Shown: positions 9,246 to 15,873 of the stretch, piece by piece | How the letters are laid out: each line of letters opens with the position of its first letter | Position numbering within the stretch: position 1 is the first letter of the stretch | NCBI GenBank assembly: GCA_022800815.1 | Contig: JAAWRC010000021.1 | Coordinates: forward strand, 1-53,378 | Direction: 5' to 3' | DNA: 53,378 nucleotides | From: Lachnospiraceae bacterium | GTDB lineage: Bacteria; Bacillota; Clostridia; Lachnospirales; Lachnospiraceae | The notes under the pieces: generated by a model | What the model was told of the DNA's origin: nothing | The model's input: only the letters and a program-made list of their open reading frames with translations | The model's database searches: none | Position numbers and translations under genes: made by a program

Positions 9246-9932
9246 ATGGAACTGATTATGGAACAGATGCCGATCGTTCTGCGGGCGCTCAACGTCGGCT
9301 TTTTGCAGACTTTGAAGCTCTTTTTCGTGACGCTCGTCGGTGCGCTGCCCCTGGGACTGGTGATCGCCTTCGGCTCCATGTCCCGGTTTAAGCCTTTGAG
9401 TTTTCTGACCAAGGTCATCGTCTGGATCATCCGGGGAACGCCCCTCATGATCCAGCTTCTGATCGTCTATTATTTTCCGGGACTGGTGTTAAAGAACAAC
9501 ATCTGGGGCGGAGGGGAGTCCGGCCGCTTCCTGGCGGCCGCCATCGGCTTCATCATCAACTACGCCTGTTATTTTTCGGAGATCTACCGGGGCGGCATCC
9601 AGAGCATTCCCGTAGGACAGGACGAGGCGGGGATGGTCCTCGGCATGACGAAGAGCCAGATCTTCTTCCGGGTAAAGCTCCTGCAGATGGTGAAGCGGAT
9701 CGTGCCCCCAGTGTCCAACGAGATCATTACCCTGGTGAAGGACACCTCCCTGGCGAGGATCATCGCCCTGCAGGAGATCATCTGGGCCGGACAGGCGTTC
9801 ATGAAAGGCTCCCAGGGGATTTCCGGGGCCATCTGGCCCCTGTTCTTCACGGCGTTTTATTATCTGGTCTGGAACGGTCTGGTGACGGTGCTTCTCGGCA
9901 GGCTGGAGAAGAAGCTGGATTATTTCAGGTAA
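9246..9932 (+). CDS. Amino acid ABC transporter permease (HisM/GlnP type)
   Basis: 228 residues with about five membrane segments. The central block ([20 protein letters not shown]) is the EAA loop that contacts the ATPase in polar amino acid permeases. [14 protein letters not shown] near residue 60 is also typical of the family. It follows the binding protein by 173 bp and precedes the ATPase by 13 bp, so the three form one importer. One permease gene implies a homodimeric channel. Start ATG 9246 has GGGAGAGG upstream. Confidence 0.92.
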   Translation: MELIMEQMPIVLRALNVGFLQTLKLFFVTLVGALPLGLVIAFGSMSRFKPLSFLTKVIVWIIRGTPLMIQLLIVYYFPGLVLKNNIWGGGESGRFLAAAIGFIINYACYFSEIYRGGIQSIPVGQDEAGMVLGMTKSQIFFRVKLLQMVKRIVPPVSNEIITLVKDTSLARIIALQEIIWAGQAFMKGSQGISGAIWPLFFTAFYYLVWNGLVTVLLGRLEKKLDYFR

Positions 9933-9945
9933 GGAGGGAGAGGCC

Positions 9946-10731
9946 ATGGCGATCTTAGAGGTAGAACATATCAGCAAGTCTTTTGACCGCACGGAGGTGC
10001 TAAAGGACATCAGCTTTTCCATGGAAAAGGGGCAGGCGCTTTCTCTGATCGGTTCCTCCGGGAGCGGGAAGACGACGCTCCTTCGGTGCCTGAATTTCCT
10101 GGAGCAGCCGGACGGCGGCATCATCCGGGTGAACGGGGAGACGCTTTTTGACGGGGCGGACTCTTTTTCCAGGAGCGAGGCGGTGATCCGGAAGAAACGG
10201 CTCCATTTCGGCCTGGTGTTCCAGTCCTTCAACCTGTTTCCCCAATATACGGCCCTGGGGAACGTGATGCTGGCGAAGGAGCTCTTGGCGAGGGAACGGC
10301 CGGATTACAAGGCGAAAAAGAAGGAGATCCACGGCGAGATCGAGGCGCAGGCGGTGGAACTGTTAACGCAGATGGGGCTTAAGGACCGGATGAAGAATTA
10401 TCCCCACCAGCTTTCCGGCGGCCAGTGCCAGCGGGTGGCCATCGCCAGGGCGCTGGCCTTGAATCCGGACATCCTCTGTTTCGACGAGCCCACCTCGGCC
10501 CTGGACCCGGAGCTCACGGGCGAGGTCCTCCGGGTCATGAGGGAGCTGGCCGAGAGGAATATGACCATGGTCATCGTGACCCACGAGATGGCCTTCGCAA
10601 GGGATGTCTCCGACCAGGTGATCTTCATGGACGAGGGGCAGATTTTGGAGCAGGGATCGCCGGAGCAGGTCTTCGGGGACCCGAAGGAGGAGCGCACAAG
10701 GCGCTTCCTGGCGAGGTATACGGAGGAATAG
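9946..10731 (+). CDS. Amino acid ABC transporter ATP-binding protein (GlnQ/HisP type)
   Basis: 261 residues. Walker [10 protein letters not shown] (about 36-44), signature [15 protein letters not shown] (about 150), Walker [14 protein letters not shown] with catalytic Glu, and switch His in [12 protein letters not shown]. It energises uptake by the permease encoded 13 bp upstream. AAGGAGGG lies just before the ATG. No clear terminator follows. The next gene is convergent and starts its own leftward unit. Confidence 0.94.
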   Translation: MAILEVEHISKSFDRTEVLKDISFSMEKGQALSLIGSSGSGKTTLLRCLNFLEQPDGGIIRVNGETLFDGADSFSRSEAVIRKKRLHFGLVFQSFNLFPQYTALGNVMLAKELLARERPDYKAKKKEIHGEIEAQAVELLTQMGLKDRMKNYPHQLSGGQCQRVAIARALALNPDILCFDEPTSALDPELTGEVLRVMRELAERNMTMVIVTHEMAFARDVSDQVIFMDEGQILEQGSPEQVFGDPKEERTRRFLARYTEE

Positions 10732-10791
10732 GAGAACCGCAAGGGACAATGGCCGGATCCATGGCGGTATTTGTAATGCCGACATGGAGGG

Positions 10792-10971
10792 TTACTTGAC
10801 GGGCGTGACAACCGGCTTGCCATCCGGATCGACCAGTACGGTCAGTCCGGTGCCATTGGCCTTATTATGGGAAGCCATCAGGTAATTCACGCCGGTTTCC
10901 GTATCCACGATGACCCTGGTCACGTTTACAATGCCCTGGTTATAAACCTCCACAAAACGATCTTTTGCCAT
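10792..10971 (-). CDS. Small DUF6440-like protein, putative LytTR target
   Basis: 59 residues: MAKDRFVEVYNQGIVNVTRV, then IVDTETGVNYLMAS and TGLTVLVDPDGKPVVTPVK. The pattern (basic start, VIVDxETGVNYL, GLTVLVDxDGKP) matches the DUF6440 family as I recall it; its function is unknown. There is no signal peptide or membrane segment. AGGAGGTG lies 5 nt before the ATG, a very strong ribosome site. It lies 114 bp downstream of the LytTR response regulator on the same strand, and the gap holds a direct repeat of the kind LytTR domains bind. It may be the output gene of that system, which is inference. Confidence 0.75.
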   Translation of the reverse strand: MAKDRFVEVYNQGIVNVTRVIVDTETGVNYLMASHNKANGTGLTVLVDPDGKPVVTPVK

Positions 10972-11041
10972 ATGCTCACCTCCTTTTCTCTTGTGGTCTG
11001 ACCCTATGACGATACCACATAAGCGGAAGGGTATGGCTCAG

Positions 11042-11072
11042 ATTTCCTGAATCAACAGAAATATTTCCTAAA
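11042..11072 (-). promoter_or_regulatory. Direct-repeat operator candidate for the LytTR regulator
   Basis: On the - strand TTTAGGAAAT (11072-11063) and TTCAGGAAAT (11051-11042) are direct repeats 21 bp apart start to start, two helical turns. LytTR proteins such as AgrA bind paired 9-10-bp direct repeats with this spacing. The site lies upstream of the DUF6440-like gene, whose -10/-35 region is poor (TATCGT), as expected for an activated promoter. Confidence 0.5.
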
Positions 11073-11078
11073 TGGAAC

Positions 11079-11109
11079 GGGGGCCTCATTGGCCCCCTCC
11101 CATTTTTTT
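11079..11109. terminator. Hairpin at the 3' end of the LytTR regulator gene
   Basis: GGGGGCC (11079-11085) pairs with GGCCCCC (11091-11097). On the + strand a T7 run follows at 11103-11109; on the - strand no T run follows. It overlaps the regulator stop codon, so it could stop rightward read-through or protect the leftward mRNA end. Confidence 0.4.
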
Positions 11110-11823
11110 GCGAAGCGCTGCTTTCCCTGTGCGGGAGAGCAGGCACTCGTATCCGCCGGCCCACAGTCTATTGTGTTTCAGATCTACCGTTTCAATCTTA
11201 TCCGCTGCCACCAGATAGGACCGGTGTGTGCGGATAAAGCGATCTCCCAGACGGATTTCCAATTCATTGAGACTGCCTAAAAAATCCATTTGGCTGCAGG
11301 AGGTATGGAGTAAGACATGGTGGGGAATGGGGGCGGTCTCAAAAAAGAGGATATCGCTCAGGGGGACATGGCGCACCGCATCCCCTGTCCGCAGCGTGAA
11401 CAGTTCTGCCGGGTTTTGGCGTTCTGCCAGCAGGCGCAGATGGATCTCGCTCAGACATTGTGACACGGACGGCCCGATCTGCTCCGGTGCTTTGATGATA
11501 TAGTCGAATGCTTCCAGGTGGTACTGAAAGGTGCGCCAGGCCAGGTCGCCATAAGCGGTGATATAGACCAATGTGCCGTGCGGGTCACGCCGCCGTAACT
11601 CCTGGCCCAGCCGAAAGCCGTCCCATTCGCTGTCTTTTAATTCCACGTCCAAAAAGTAGATTCCGCATTTTTCCCCTTCCGATGCGGCCAGTAATTCCTG
11701 GGCGGTGGCGGCACTGCACACGATTTTCATGTCATAGTCTTCCACAGCGATCCTCCACTCCAGGGCCGTCCGGATCTGGTGACGGACGACTTCCTCGTCA
11801 TCGCACAGATAAATTCCGATCAT
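11086..11823 (-). CDS. LytTR-family response regulator (AgrA/VirR-like)
   Basis: 245 residues. The receiver domain occupies 1-120: acidic pair CDDEE at 8-12, phosphoacceptor Asp in GIYFLDVEL near 56, and YITAYGD near 86. The LytTR DNA-binding domain is at about 145-240 (FTLRTGDAVRHVPLSDILFFE; FIRTHRSYLVA, the characteristic loop). Its start overlaps the kinase stop in ATGA, so the two are translationally coupled. Such regulators bind tandem direct repeats, and a matching pair lies 14 bp beyond the end of this gene. The start follows MIGIYLCDDEE; longer in-frame extensions lie inside the kinase gene. Confidence 0.9.
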   Translation of the reverse strand: MIGIYLCDDEEVVRHQIRTALEWRIAVEDYDMKIVCSAATAQELLAASEGEKCGIYFLDVELKDSEWDGFRLGQELRRRDPHGTLVYITAYGDLAWRTFQYHLEAFDYIIKAPEQIGPSVSQCLSEIHLRLLAERQNPAELFTLRTGDAVRHVPLSDILFFETAPIPHHVLLHTSCSQMDFLGSLNELEIRLGDRFIRTHRSYLVAADKIETVDLKHNRLWAGGYECLLSRTGKAALRKKMGGGQ

Positions 11824-13160
11824 AGCCTGCCCTCCACCGTCATCTCCTGTACAAATACGCCGTTCTCCCAGCCGGTGCCGGTGGAGACATTGGGATAGCC
11901 CTCCAAAATGTGACGATAACCGGACAGGCCTATTCCCCGGCCCGCTCCCTTTGTAGACCAGCCCTCGTCCCACATTTTTCCCGGTTCCATGACATTTATG
12001 TAGGGATTTGACACCCGGAGAGACATCTGCCCCTTCTGGGCCAGCAGGACGATCTCCACCCAGGGGTTTTCCGTATCCAGTGCGGCCTCCATGGCATTGT
12101 CGATCAGAATGCCCAGGCAGCGGACAAAATCCCATAGGTCCATATCCACCGCCGTGACAGGGTAAAGCACCTCCAGATGACAATCGATCCCCTTCTCCCG
12201 CATGAGCGTGAGTTTGCCGAGTAGGAGGCTTCTCACCTCCGGAAGCTGTAAATTTCCGATTTGGGCAGATTGCCGGATCTTTTTTCCAAGCTGCCGGTCA
12301 AACCCAGCATCCAATTCGGACAATGTGTGGCGCAGTTCCTCCAGATCTCCCTCCCCTGCCTGTCGGGAAAGGCCCGCCAGCAGATTTTTATAGTCGTGAC
12401 GAAAGGAGCGCATCTCACGGCGGATGAGCTCCAGGTCTTGCTCATAGAGCCGCTGTTGGACGATGATATCCTGCTGAGCCTGCATTTTCCGGGCGTTGTC
12501 GAACCTCTGGGCCAAATGGACGATCAGCACAGCCATCAGGATTACCATGGCCGCCGCCATCGGGTAGTAGAATACCAGGAATGAGGCCTGAACGCCGTTT
12601 ACCAATCGGAGCAGCACCTCTGTGACGGCCTCCAGGGCAAACAGGAGCAGGGCCGTCTGCTTCGGGGCGGGTCCCCTCTCCAGCAGCAGGCGGAACCATT
12701 TTCCGAATCCCAGCCTGTATAGCAGCAGAGCCGCTGCCGCACTGATGCACAGATAGAGTCCCAGCACCGCCGCATAGGGAGTGACATCGCCAAGGGGCGT
12801 CCCCCCAAAGGGCATCCTGGACAGGGTGGATTCGGCCACCTGGAAAATACCCGCCATGCAGACGGCGGCGAAGGCCCGCCAAAATTCGAGCCGCCACGCC
12901 CATTGCACCCAAAAGCAGCACATGAGCAGAATGGCCAGGGAGACGATATAATACTGGGCCGTCCGCAATGCCGGGACAGCGTACAGTCCGAGGGACAGCA
13001 GGGTGGCAATGAGCGGAGAGGGGAGCAGGAGCGGCAGTTTTTTTAACCGCCTCCAGACCGCACGCTCATCTGTCACGGCCAGCAGATAGGCCGTCAGGAC
13101 CAAATGCCCTGTCAGGGTGTCCAAAAATCCGTCTAAAAAAACGCTCAATAAAGGCATCAT
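11820..13160 (-). CDS. AgrC-like sensor histidine kinase (HPK10 type)
   Basis: 446 residues. About six membrane segments fill residues 1-215, with no large extracellular domain, as in peptide-sensing AgrC proteins. A short coiled coil leads to RSFRHDYKNLLAG (H box with phosphoacceptor His, near 255), LGILIDNAMEAAL (N box) and GAGRGIGLSGYRHIL (G box). This layout is HPK10/GHKL. The ligand is unknown; no AgrB or AgrD gene lies in the window, so this is an orphan receptor as far as can be seen. It is co-transcribed with the LytTR regulator through a 4-bp overlap. Confidence 0.9.
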   Translation of the reverse strand: MMPLLSVFLDGFLDTLTGHLVLTAYLLAVTDERAVWRRLKKLPLLLPSPLIATLLSLGLYAVPALRTAQYYIVSLAILLMCCFWVQWAWRLEFWRAFAAVCMAGIFQVAESTLSRMPFGGTPLGDVTPYAAVLGLYLCISAAAALLLYRLGFGKWFRLLLERGPAPKQTALLLFALEAVTEVLLRLVNGVQASFLVFYYPMAAAMVILMAVLIVHLAQRFDNARKMQAQQDIIVQQRLYEQDLELIRREMRSFRHDYKNLLAGLSRQAGEGDLEELRHTLSELDAGFDRQLGKKIRQSAQIGNLQLPEVRSLLLGKLTLMREKGIDCHLEVLYPVTAVDMDLWDFVRCLGILIDNAMEAALDTENPWVEIVLLAQKGQMSLRVSNPYINVMEPGKMWDEGWSTKGAGRGIGLSGYRHILEGYPNVSTGTGWENGVFVQEMTVEGRL

Positions 13161-13201
13161 GTCATCAATCTCTTTCTGCGCAGTTTCGCTTTGGTGCAGT
13201 T

Positions 13202-13230
13202 ATTATAGCATTGCCGTATGACGATGGCAA
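13202..13230 (-). promoter_or_regulatory. Promoter of the kinase-regulator operon
   Basis: On the - strand TTGCCA (13230-13225) and TATAAT (13207-13202) are 17 bp apart, with TG upstream of the -10. Confidence 0.7.
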
Positions 13231-13288
13231 GGATGGAACAATCCTTTTGTCGGCCGCTCTGCAGGCTCTGTGGCTATCCGTGACCGCA

Positions 13289-13327
13289 GGTTCCCGCATT
13301 TCCTGCGAAAATTAAAATGCGGAAACC
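13289..13327. repeat. Small hairpin repeat, family 2, copy 1
   Basis: GGTTCCCGCATTT (13289-13301) pairs with AAATGCGGAAACC (13315-13327) with one mismatch. Loop and stem closely resemble the hairpin at 33811-33858 (shared pattern TTTCYTGCGAMAAT in the loop). It sits between the divergent kinase and infC promoters. Confidence 0.55.
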
Positions 13328-13339
13328 CGTGAAAAACAG

Positions 13340-13369
13340 TTGACAAAACCACCGCTTTGGTGGTATCAT
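13340..13369 (+). promoter_or_regulatory. Promoter of the infC-rpmI-rplT operon
   Basis: TTGACA (13340-13345) and TATCAT (13364-13369), 18 bp apart. The spacer holds the palindrome ACCACC-GCTTT-GGTGGT (13349-13365), which could be an operator or coincidence. Confidence 0.7.
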
Positions 13370-13375
13370 GAAGAA

Positions 13376-13521
13376 GCTGTATTGAGAAAAGAAGAGTATC
13401 CGCTCTCACCTTAGCGCCTCCGGGCGACTCGGGTTCCTATATCTTTCTTCTTCCGGTGCAGGAGATTTCCTGTGACGGTGAATTTGGGATGTCAGGTGGA
13501 TAGTTCTTCTATCCACTTTTT
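13376..13521 (+). ncRNA. L20-leader-like attenuator upstream of infC
   Basis: The untranslated region between promoter and infC contains the block TCTCACCTTAGCGC...GACTCGGGTTCC at about 13403-13438 and ends in a terminator: GTGGATAG (13496-13503), 5-nt loop, CTATCCAC (13509-13516), then T5. Position before infC-rpmI-rplT and this layout match the L20 leader of Firmicutes, where ribosomal protein L20 represses its own operon. The match is from memory of the class; a covariance search is needed to be sure. Confidence 0.65.
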
Positions 13522-13580
13522 CTATTATTAAGAGGAGTTTCTTTTTTACGGCCGAATTTTAGCGATGGGGGTGTCGAGTT

Positions 13581-14087
13581 ATTAGCGATTTAATGGTGAA
13601 TGAACAGATCAGGGACAAGGAAGTCCGCCTGATTGGGGCAAACGGCGAGCAGCTGGGAATTGTATCGGCGAGGGAAGCGCAGAAGCTTGCCCGTGAGGCG
13701 GAGATGGATCTAGTGAAGGTCGCTCCGATGGCGAAGCCGCCGGTGTGCAAGATCATTGATTACGGCAAATTCCGTTATGAACAGGCCAGAAAAGAAAAAG
13801 AGGCCAGGAAAAAGCAGAAGATCATCGAGATCAAGGAAGTGCGTCTTTCTCCCAACATTGATTCCAATGATCTGAATACAAAGATTTCCGCCGCCAGGAA
13901 GTTCATTCAGAAGGGGAACAAGGTCAAGGTGACCCTCAGGTTCCGCGGCAGGGAAATGAGCCATATGAATAACTCCAGACACATCCTGGAAGATTTTGCG
14001 GGACAGCTTTCCGACATTGCGGTGGTTGACAAGCCGTCGAAGGTGGAGGGAAGGAGCCTCGTGATGTTTTTATCAGAAAAGCGCTGA
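13581..14087 (+). CDS. infC: Translation initiation factor IF-3
   Basis: 168 residues if translation begins at the ATT at 13581. I chose ATT because ISDLMVNEQIRDKEVRLIG lines up with the start of other Firmicutes IF-3 proteins and because GGGGGTG lies 7 nt upstream, whereas the internal ATG at 13593 has no good ribosome site. AUU starts in infC are the basis of IF-3 autoregulation, since IF-3 rejects non-canonical start codons. The N-domain is followed by YGKFRYEQARKEKEARKKQ (linker) and the C-domain with EVRLSPNIDSNDLNTK. IF-3 keeps 30S subunits free and proofreads initiation. Confidence 0.9.
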   Translation: MSDLMVNEQIRDKEVRLIGANGEQLGIVSAREAQKLAREAEMDLVKVAPMAKPPVCKIIDYGKFRYEQARKEKEARKKQKIIEIKEVRLSPNIDSNDLNTKISAARKFIQKGNKVKVTLRFRGREMSHMNNSRHILEDFAGQLSDIAVVDKPSKVEGRSLVMFLSEKR

Positions 14088-14179
14088 CAACAGGGCCATG
14101 CCCGGGGACAATCGCAAGGCGCACGCATTGCGGCGCATCCGCAGGGGATGCCTGAGACAAAGAATAAGGAGGAAGAATC

Positions 14180-14374
14180 ATGCCTAAAGTAAAGACCAGC
14201 AGAGCAGCAGCAAAGCGTTTTAAAAAGACCGGTACCGGCAAATTAAAGAGAATGAAGGCCTATAAGAGCCATATCCTGACCAAGAAGTCTCAGAAGAGGA
14301 AGAGAAATCTCAGAAAAGCGACCGTGGCAGTTCCTTCGAACGCCAAGGTGATGAAGAAGATTTTACCCTACTGA
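14180..14374 (+). CDS. rpmI: 50S ribosomal protein L35
   Basis: 64 residues, very basic. [20 protein letters not shown] is the standard start of bL35 and the length matches the family. AAGGAGGAAG lies 7 nt before the ATG. It is second gene of the infC operon; the 92-bp gap after infC holds a GC-rich hairpin (about 14116-14152) that could affect processing. Confidence 0.97.
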   Translation: MPKVKTSRAAAKRFKKTGTGKLKRMKAYKSHILTKKSQKRKRNLRKATVAVPSNAKVMKKILPY

Positions 14375-14405
14375 TTAGCGAGAAAGAGAAGGAGGACGAC
14401 TTAAA

Positions 14406-14762
14406 ATGGCAAGAATCAAAGGCGGTTTAGGCGCAAAGAAGAGACATAACAGAGTGTTGAAGCTGGCGAAGGGCTACAGAGGAGCCCGTTCCAAGCAGTA
14501 TAGAGTGGCAAAGCAGTCCGTGATGAGAGCCCTTACCAGCTCCTATGCGGGCAGGAAGCAGAGAAAGAGACAGTTCCGGCAGCTCTGGATCGCCCGGATC
14601 AATGCGGCGGCCAGGATGAACGGCCTGTCCTACAGCCGTTTCATGTACGGTCTCAAGGAAGCCGGCGTGGAGATGAACCGGAAGATTTTGGCCGACATGG
14701 CGGTCAACGATGCGGCGGGCTTTGCGAAGCTGGCGGAGGTCGCCAAGGAGAAGCTGGCATAA
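14406..14762 (+). CDS. rplT: 50S ribosomal protein L20
   Basis: 118 residues. [20 protein letters not shown] and [20 protein letters not shown] are diagnostic of bL20. It assembles early on 23S rRNA and in Firmicutes also binds its own operon leader, consistent with the leader-like region upstream of infC. It is 31 bp after rpmI. Confidence 0.98.
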   Translation: MARIKGGLGAKKRHNRVLKLAKGYRGARSKQYRVAKQSVMRALTSSYAGRKQRKRQFRQLWIARINAAARMNGLSYSRFMYGLKEAGVEMNRKILADMAVNDAAGFAKLAEVAKEKLA

Positions 14763-14813
14763 AAGTCAGAAACATCTGATTGAAAAATCTGTCGGAGAAA
14801 ATGAAAAAAACAC

Positions 14814-14842
14814 TTGCCAGAATGAAAAATTTGTGGTAAGGT
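14814..14842 (+). promoter_or_regulatory. Probable tRNA promoter
   Basis: TTGCCA (14814-14819) and TAAGGT (14837-14842), 17 bp apart, about 45 bp before the tRNA. Confidence 0.45.
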
Positions 14843-14886
14843 ATATGAGGATTTGGTTCTGAAAGCTTTTCAGAGCCAAATCAAAT

Positions 14887-14960
14887 CGGAATGTGGCTCA
14901 GTTTGGTAGAGCGTTCGGTTAGGGACCGAGAGGCCGCAGGTTCGAATCCTGTCATTCCGA
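14887..14960 (+). tRNA. tRNA-Pro, anticodon AGG
   Basis: 74 nt folds as a full cloverleaf: acceptor CGGAATG (14887-14893) with CATTCCG (14953-14959), D stem GCTC/GAGC, anticodon stem TTCGG/CCGAG with loop TTAGGGA (anticodon at 14921-14923), T stem GCAGG/CCTGT with loop TTCGAAT. C1-G72 and discriminator A73 are proline identity features. No CCA is encoded (CTT follows A73). A34 in a bacterial tRNA-Pro is uncommon. Confidence 0.9.
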
Positions 14961-14966
14961 CTTATA

Positions 14967-14993
14967 AGCTCCTGGCGATCAGGAGCTTTTTTT
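14967..14993 (+). terminator. tRNA terminator
   Basis: AGCTCCTG (14967-14974) pairs with CAGGAGCT (14980-14987) around a 5-nt loop, then a T run to 14993. Confidence 0.9.
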
Positions 14994-15000
14994 ATGCACA

Positions 15001-15082
15001 CGCCCGTGCGGAGGAAATATGCCACTGGGGTGGCGCACGGGCGGCGTAGCGAGTGGGGGAAAAGAACTCCCCCCGACTCGCT
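15001..15082. other. Two adjacent strong stem-loops between the tRNA and the toxin-antitoxin pair
   Basis: CGCCCGTGCG (15001-15010) pairs perfectly with CGCACGGGCG (15034-15043), and AGCGAGTGGGGG (15048-15059) with CCCCCCGACTCGCT (15069-15082, one bulge). No reading frame of note. Function unknown. Confidence 0.5.
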
Positions 15083-15108
15083 TTGGAAGGGGGAATGAAT
15101 AAAAAGCA

Positions 15109-15137
15109 TTGATGTACAGAAAATCGTACATTATAAT
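15109..15137 (+). promoter_or_regulatory. Toxin-antitoxin promoter with TGTACA operator
   Basis: TTGATG (15109-15114) and TATAAT (15132-15137), 17 bp apart. TGTACA (15113-15118) overlaps the -35 and GTACA recurs at 15126-15130. TGTACA is the core recognised by YefM in the E. coli yefM-yoeB operator. Confidence 0.65.
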
Positions 15138-15180
15138 GTAAATACAGAAAACGTGTTTATACTCAAGGAGGTATTTCCTT

Positions 15181-15447
15181 ATGCTGGCAGTGAATTATAC
15201 GAACCTTCGTGACAATATGAAAATGTATATGGATAAGGTGACGGATGATTATGAGACGGTAATCGTTACAAGGAAGAACAATAAAAATGTCGTGATGATT
15301 TCTGAGGAGTCTTATAACAATCTTATGGAAAATATTTATGTTATGGGCAATAAAGAAAATTATGATTGGCTGATGAAGGGGAAGGCACAGTTGGAAAGTG
15401 GTCAGTGTGCAGTTCATGAGTTGTTTGAGGTAGAAGAGGATGAATAA
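15181..15447 (+). CDS. yefM: Antitoxin, Phd/YefM family
   Basis: 88 residues. LAVNYTNLRDNMKMYMDKV and VIVTRKNNKNVVMISEESYNNL are the YefM DNA-binding fold. The C-terminus (about 60-88) is acidic and would wrap the toxin. AAGGAGG lies 9 nt before the ATG. The gene overlaps the toxin start by 8 bp. It should neutralise YoeB and repress the promoter at 15109-15137. Base composition is AT-richer than the flanking genes, suggesting acquisition by transfer. Confidence 0.93.
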   Translation: MLAVNYTNLRDNMKMYMDKVTDDYETVIVTRKNNKNVVMISEESYNNLMENIYVMGNKENYDWLMKGKAQLESGQCAVHELFEVEEDE

Positions 15448-15703
15448 GGTTTTTGCAGATGCCGGTTGGGAAGATTACCTGTATTGGCAGACGGAAGATC
15501 GAAAAACTCTCAAAAAGATCAATCAGCTTCTTTGCGATATAGGCCGTAACGGAAATGAAGGCATAGGAAAACCGGAGCCCTTAAGCGGGAATTTATCTGG
15601 ATATTGGAGCAGACGGATCAATGATAAGGACCGACTGATCTATAGGATTGATGAGGATACTATTTATATTTTGGCATGTCGTTATCACTATGGGGATAAA
15701 TGA
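15440..15703 (+). CDS. yoeB: YoeB-type ribosome-dependent mRNA interferase toxin
   Basis: 87 residues, the usual YoeB length. WEDYLYWQTEDRKTLKKIN, GIGKPEPLSGNLSGYWSRRI and the end CRYHYGDK are diagnostic. The catalytic set of the family is present (Glu in GKPEPL, Arg in SRRI/DRLIYRI, terminal His-Tyr). YoeB cleaves mRNA in the ribosomal A site when not bound to YefM. No frameshift or missing catalytic residue is seen, so the module looks intact. Confidence 0.94.
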   Translation: MNKVFADAGWEDYLYWQTEDRKTLKKINQLLCDIGRNGNEGIGKPEPLSGNLSGYWSRRINDKDRLIYRIDEDTIYILACRYHYGDK

Positions 15704-15873
15704 GATTGCTCTATTAATGGAGTTAAGTTTGAAGGCTCCTTTTGAAGGTTCCCATTGAAAGAAAAAGCATTTGAGAAAGCAGTTTCTCATATGGCAAAAG
15801 AGGGGGAATGATGATAAAATAGCCCGAAAAGAGACGATCACAAGAGCCGGCGATCCTGCCGGGGAGGGATACT

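Noticed and set aside
14870-15109. Leftward open frame over the tRNA
   Set aside because: Its translation contains the typical spurious peptide from a tRNA complement and overlaps two stable stem-loops.
15704-15873. Small gene between yoeB and the MATE gene
   Set aside because: Only short frames occur and none has both a ribosome site and a plausible protein; a small GAGAAA/TTTCTC hairpin is present at 15772-15787.
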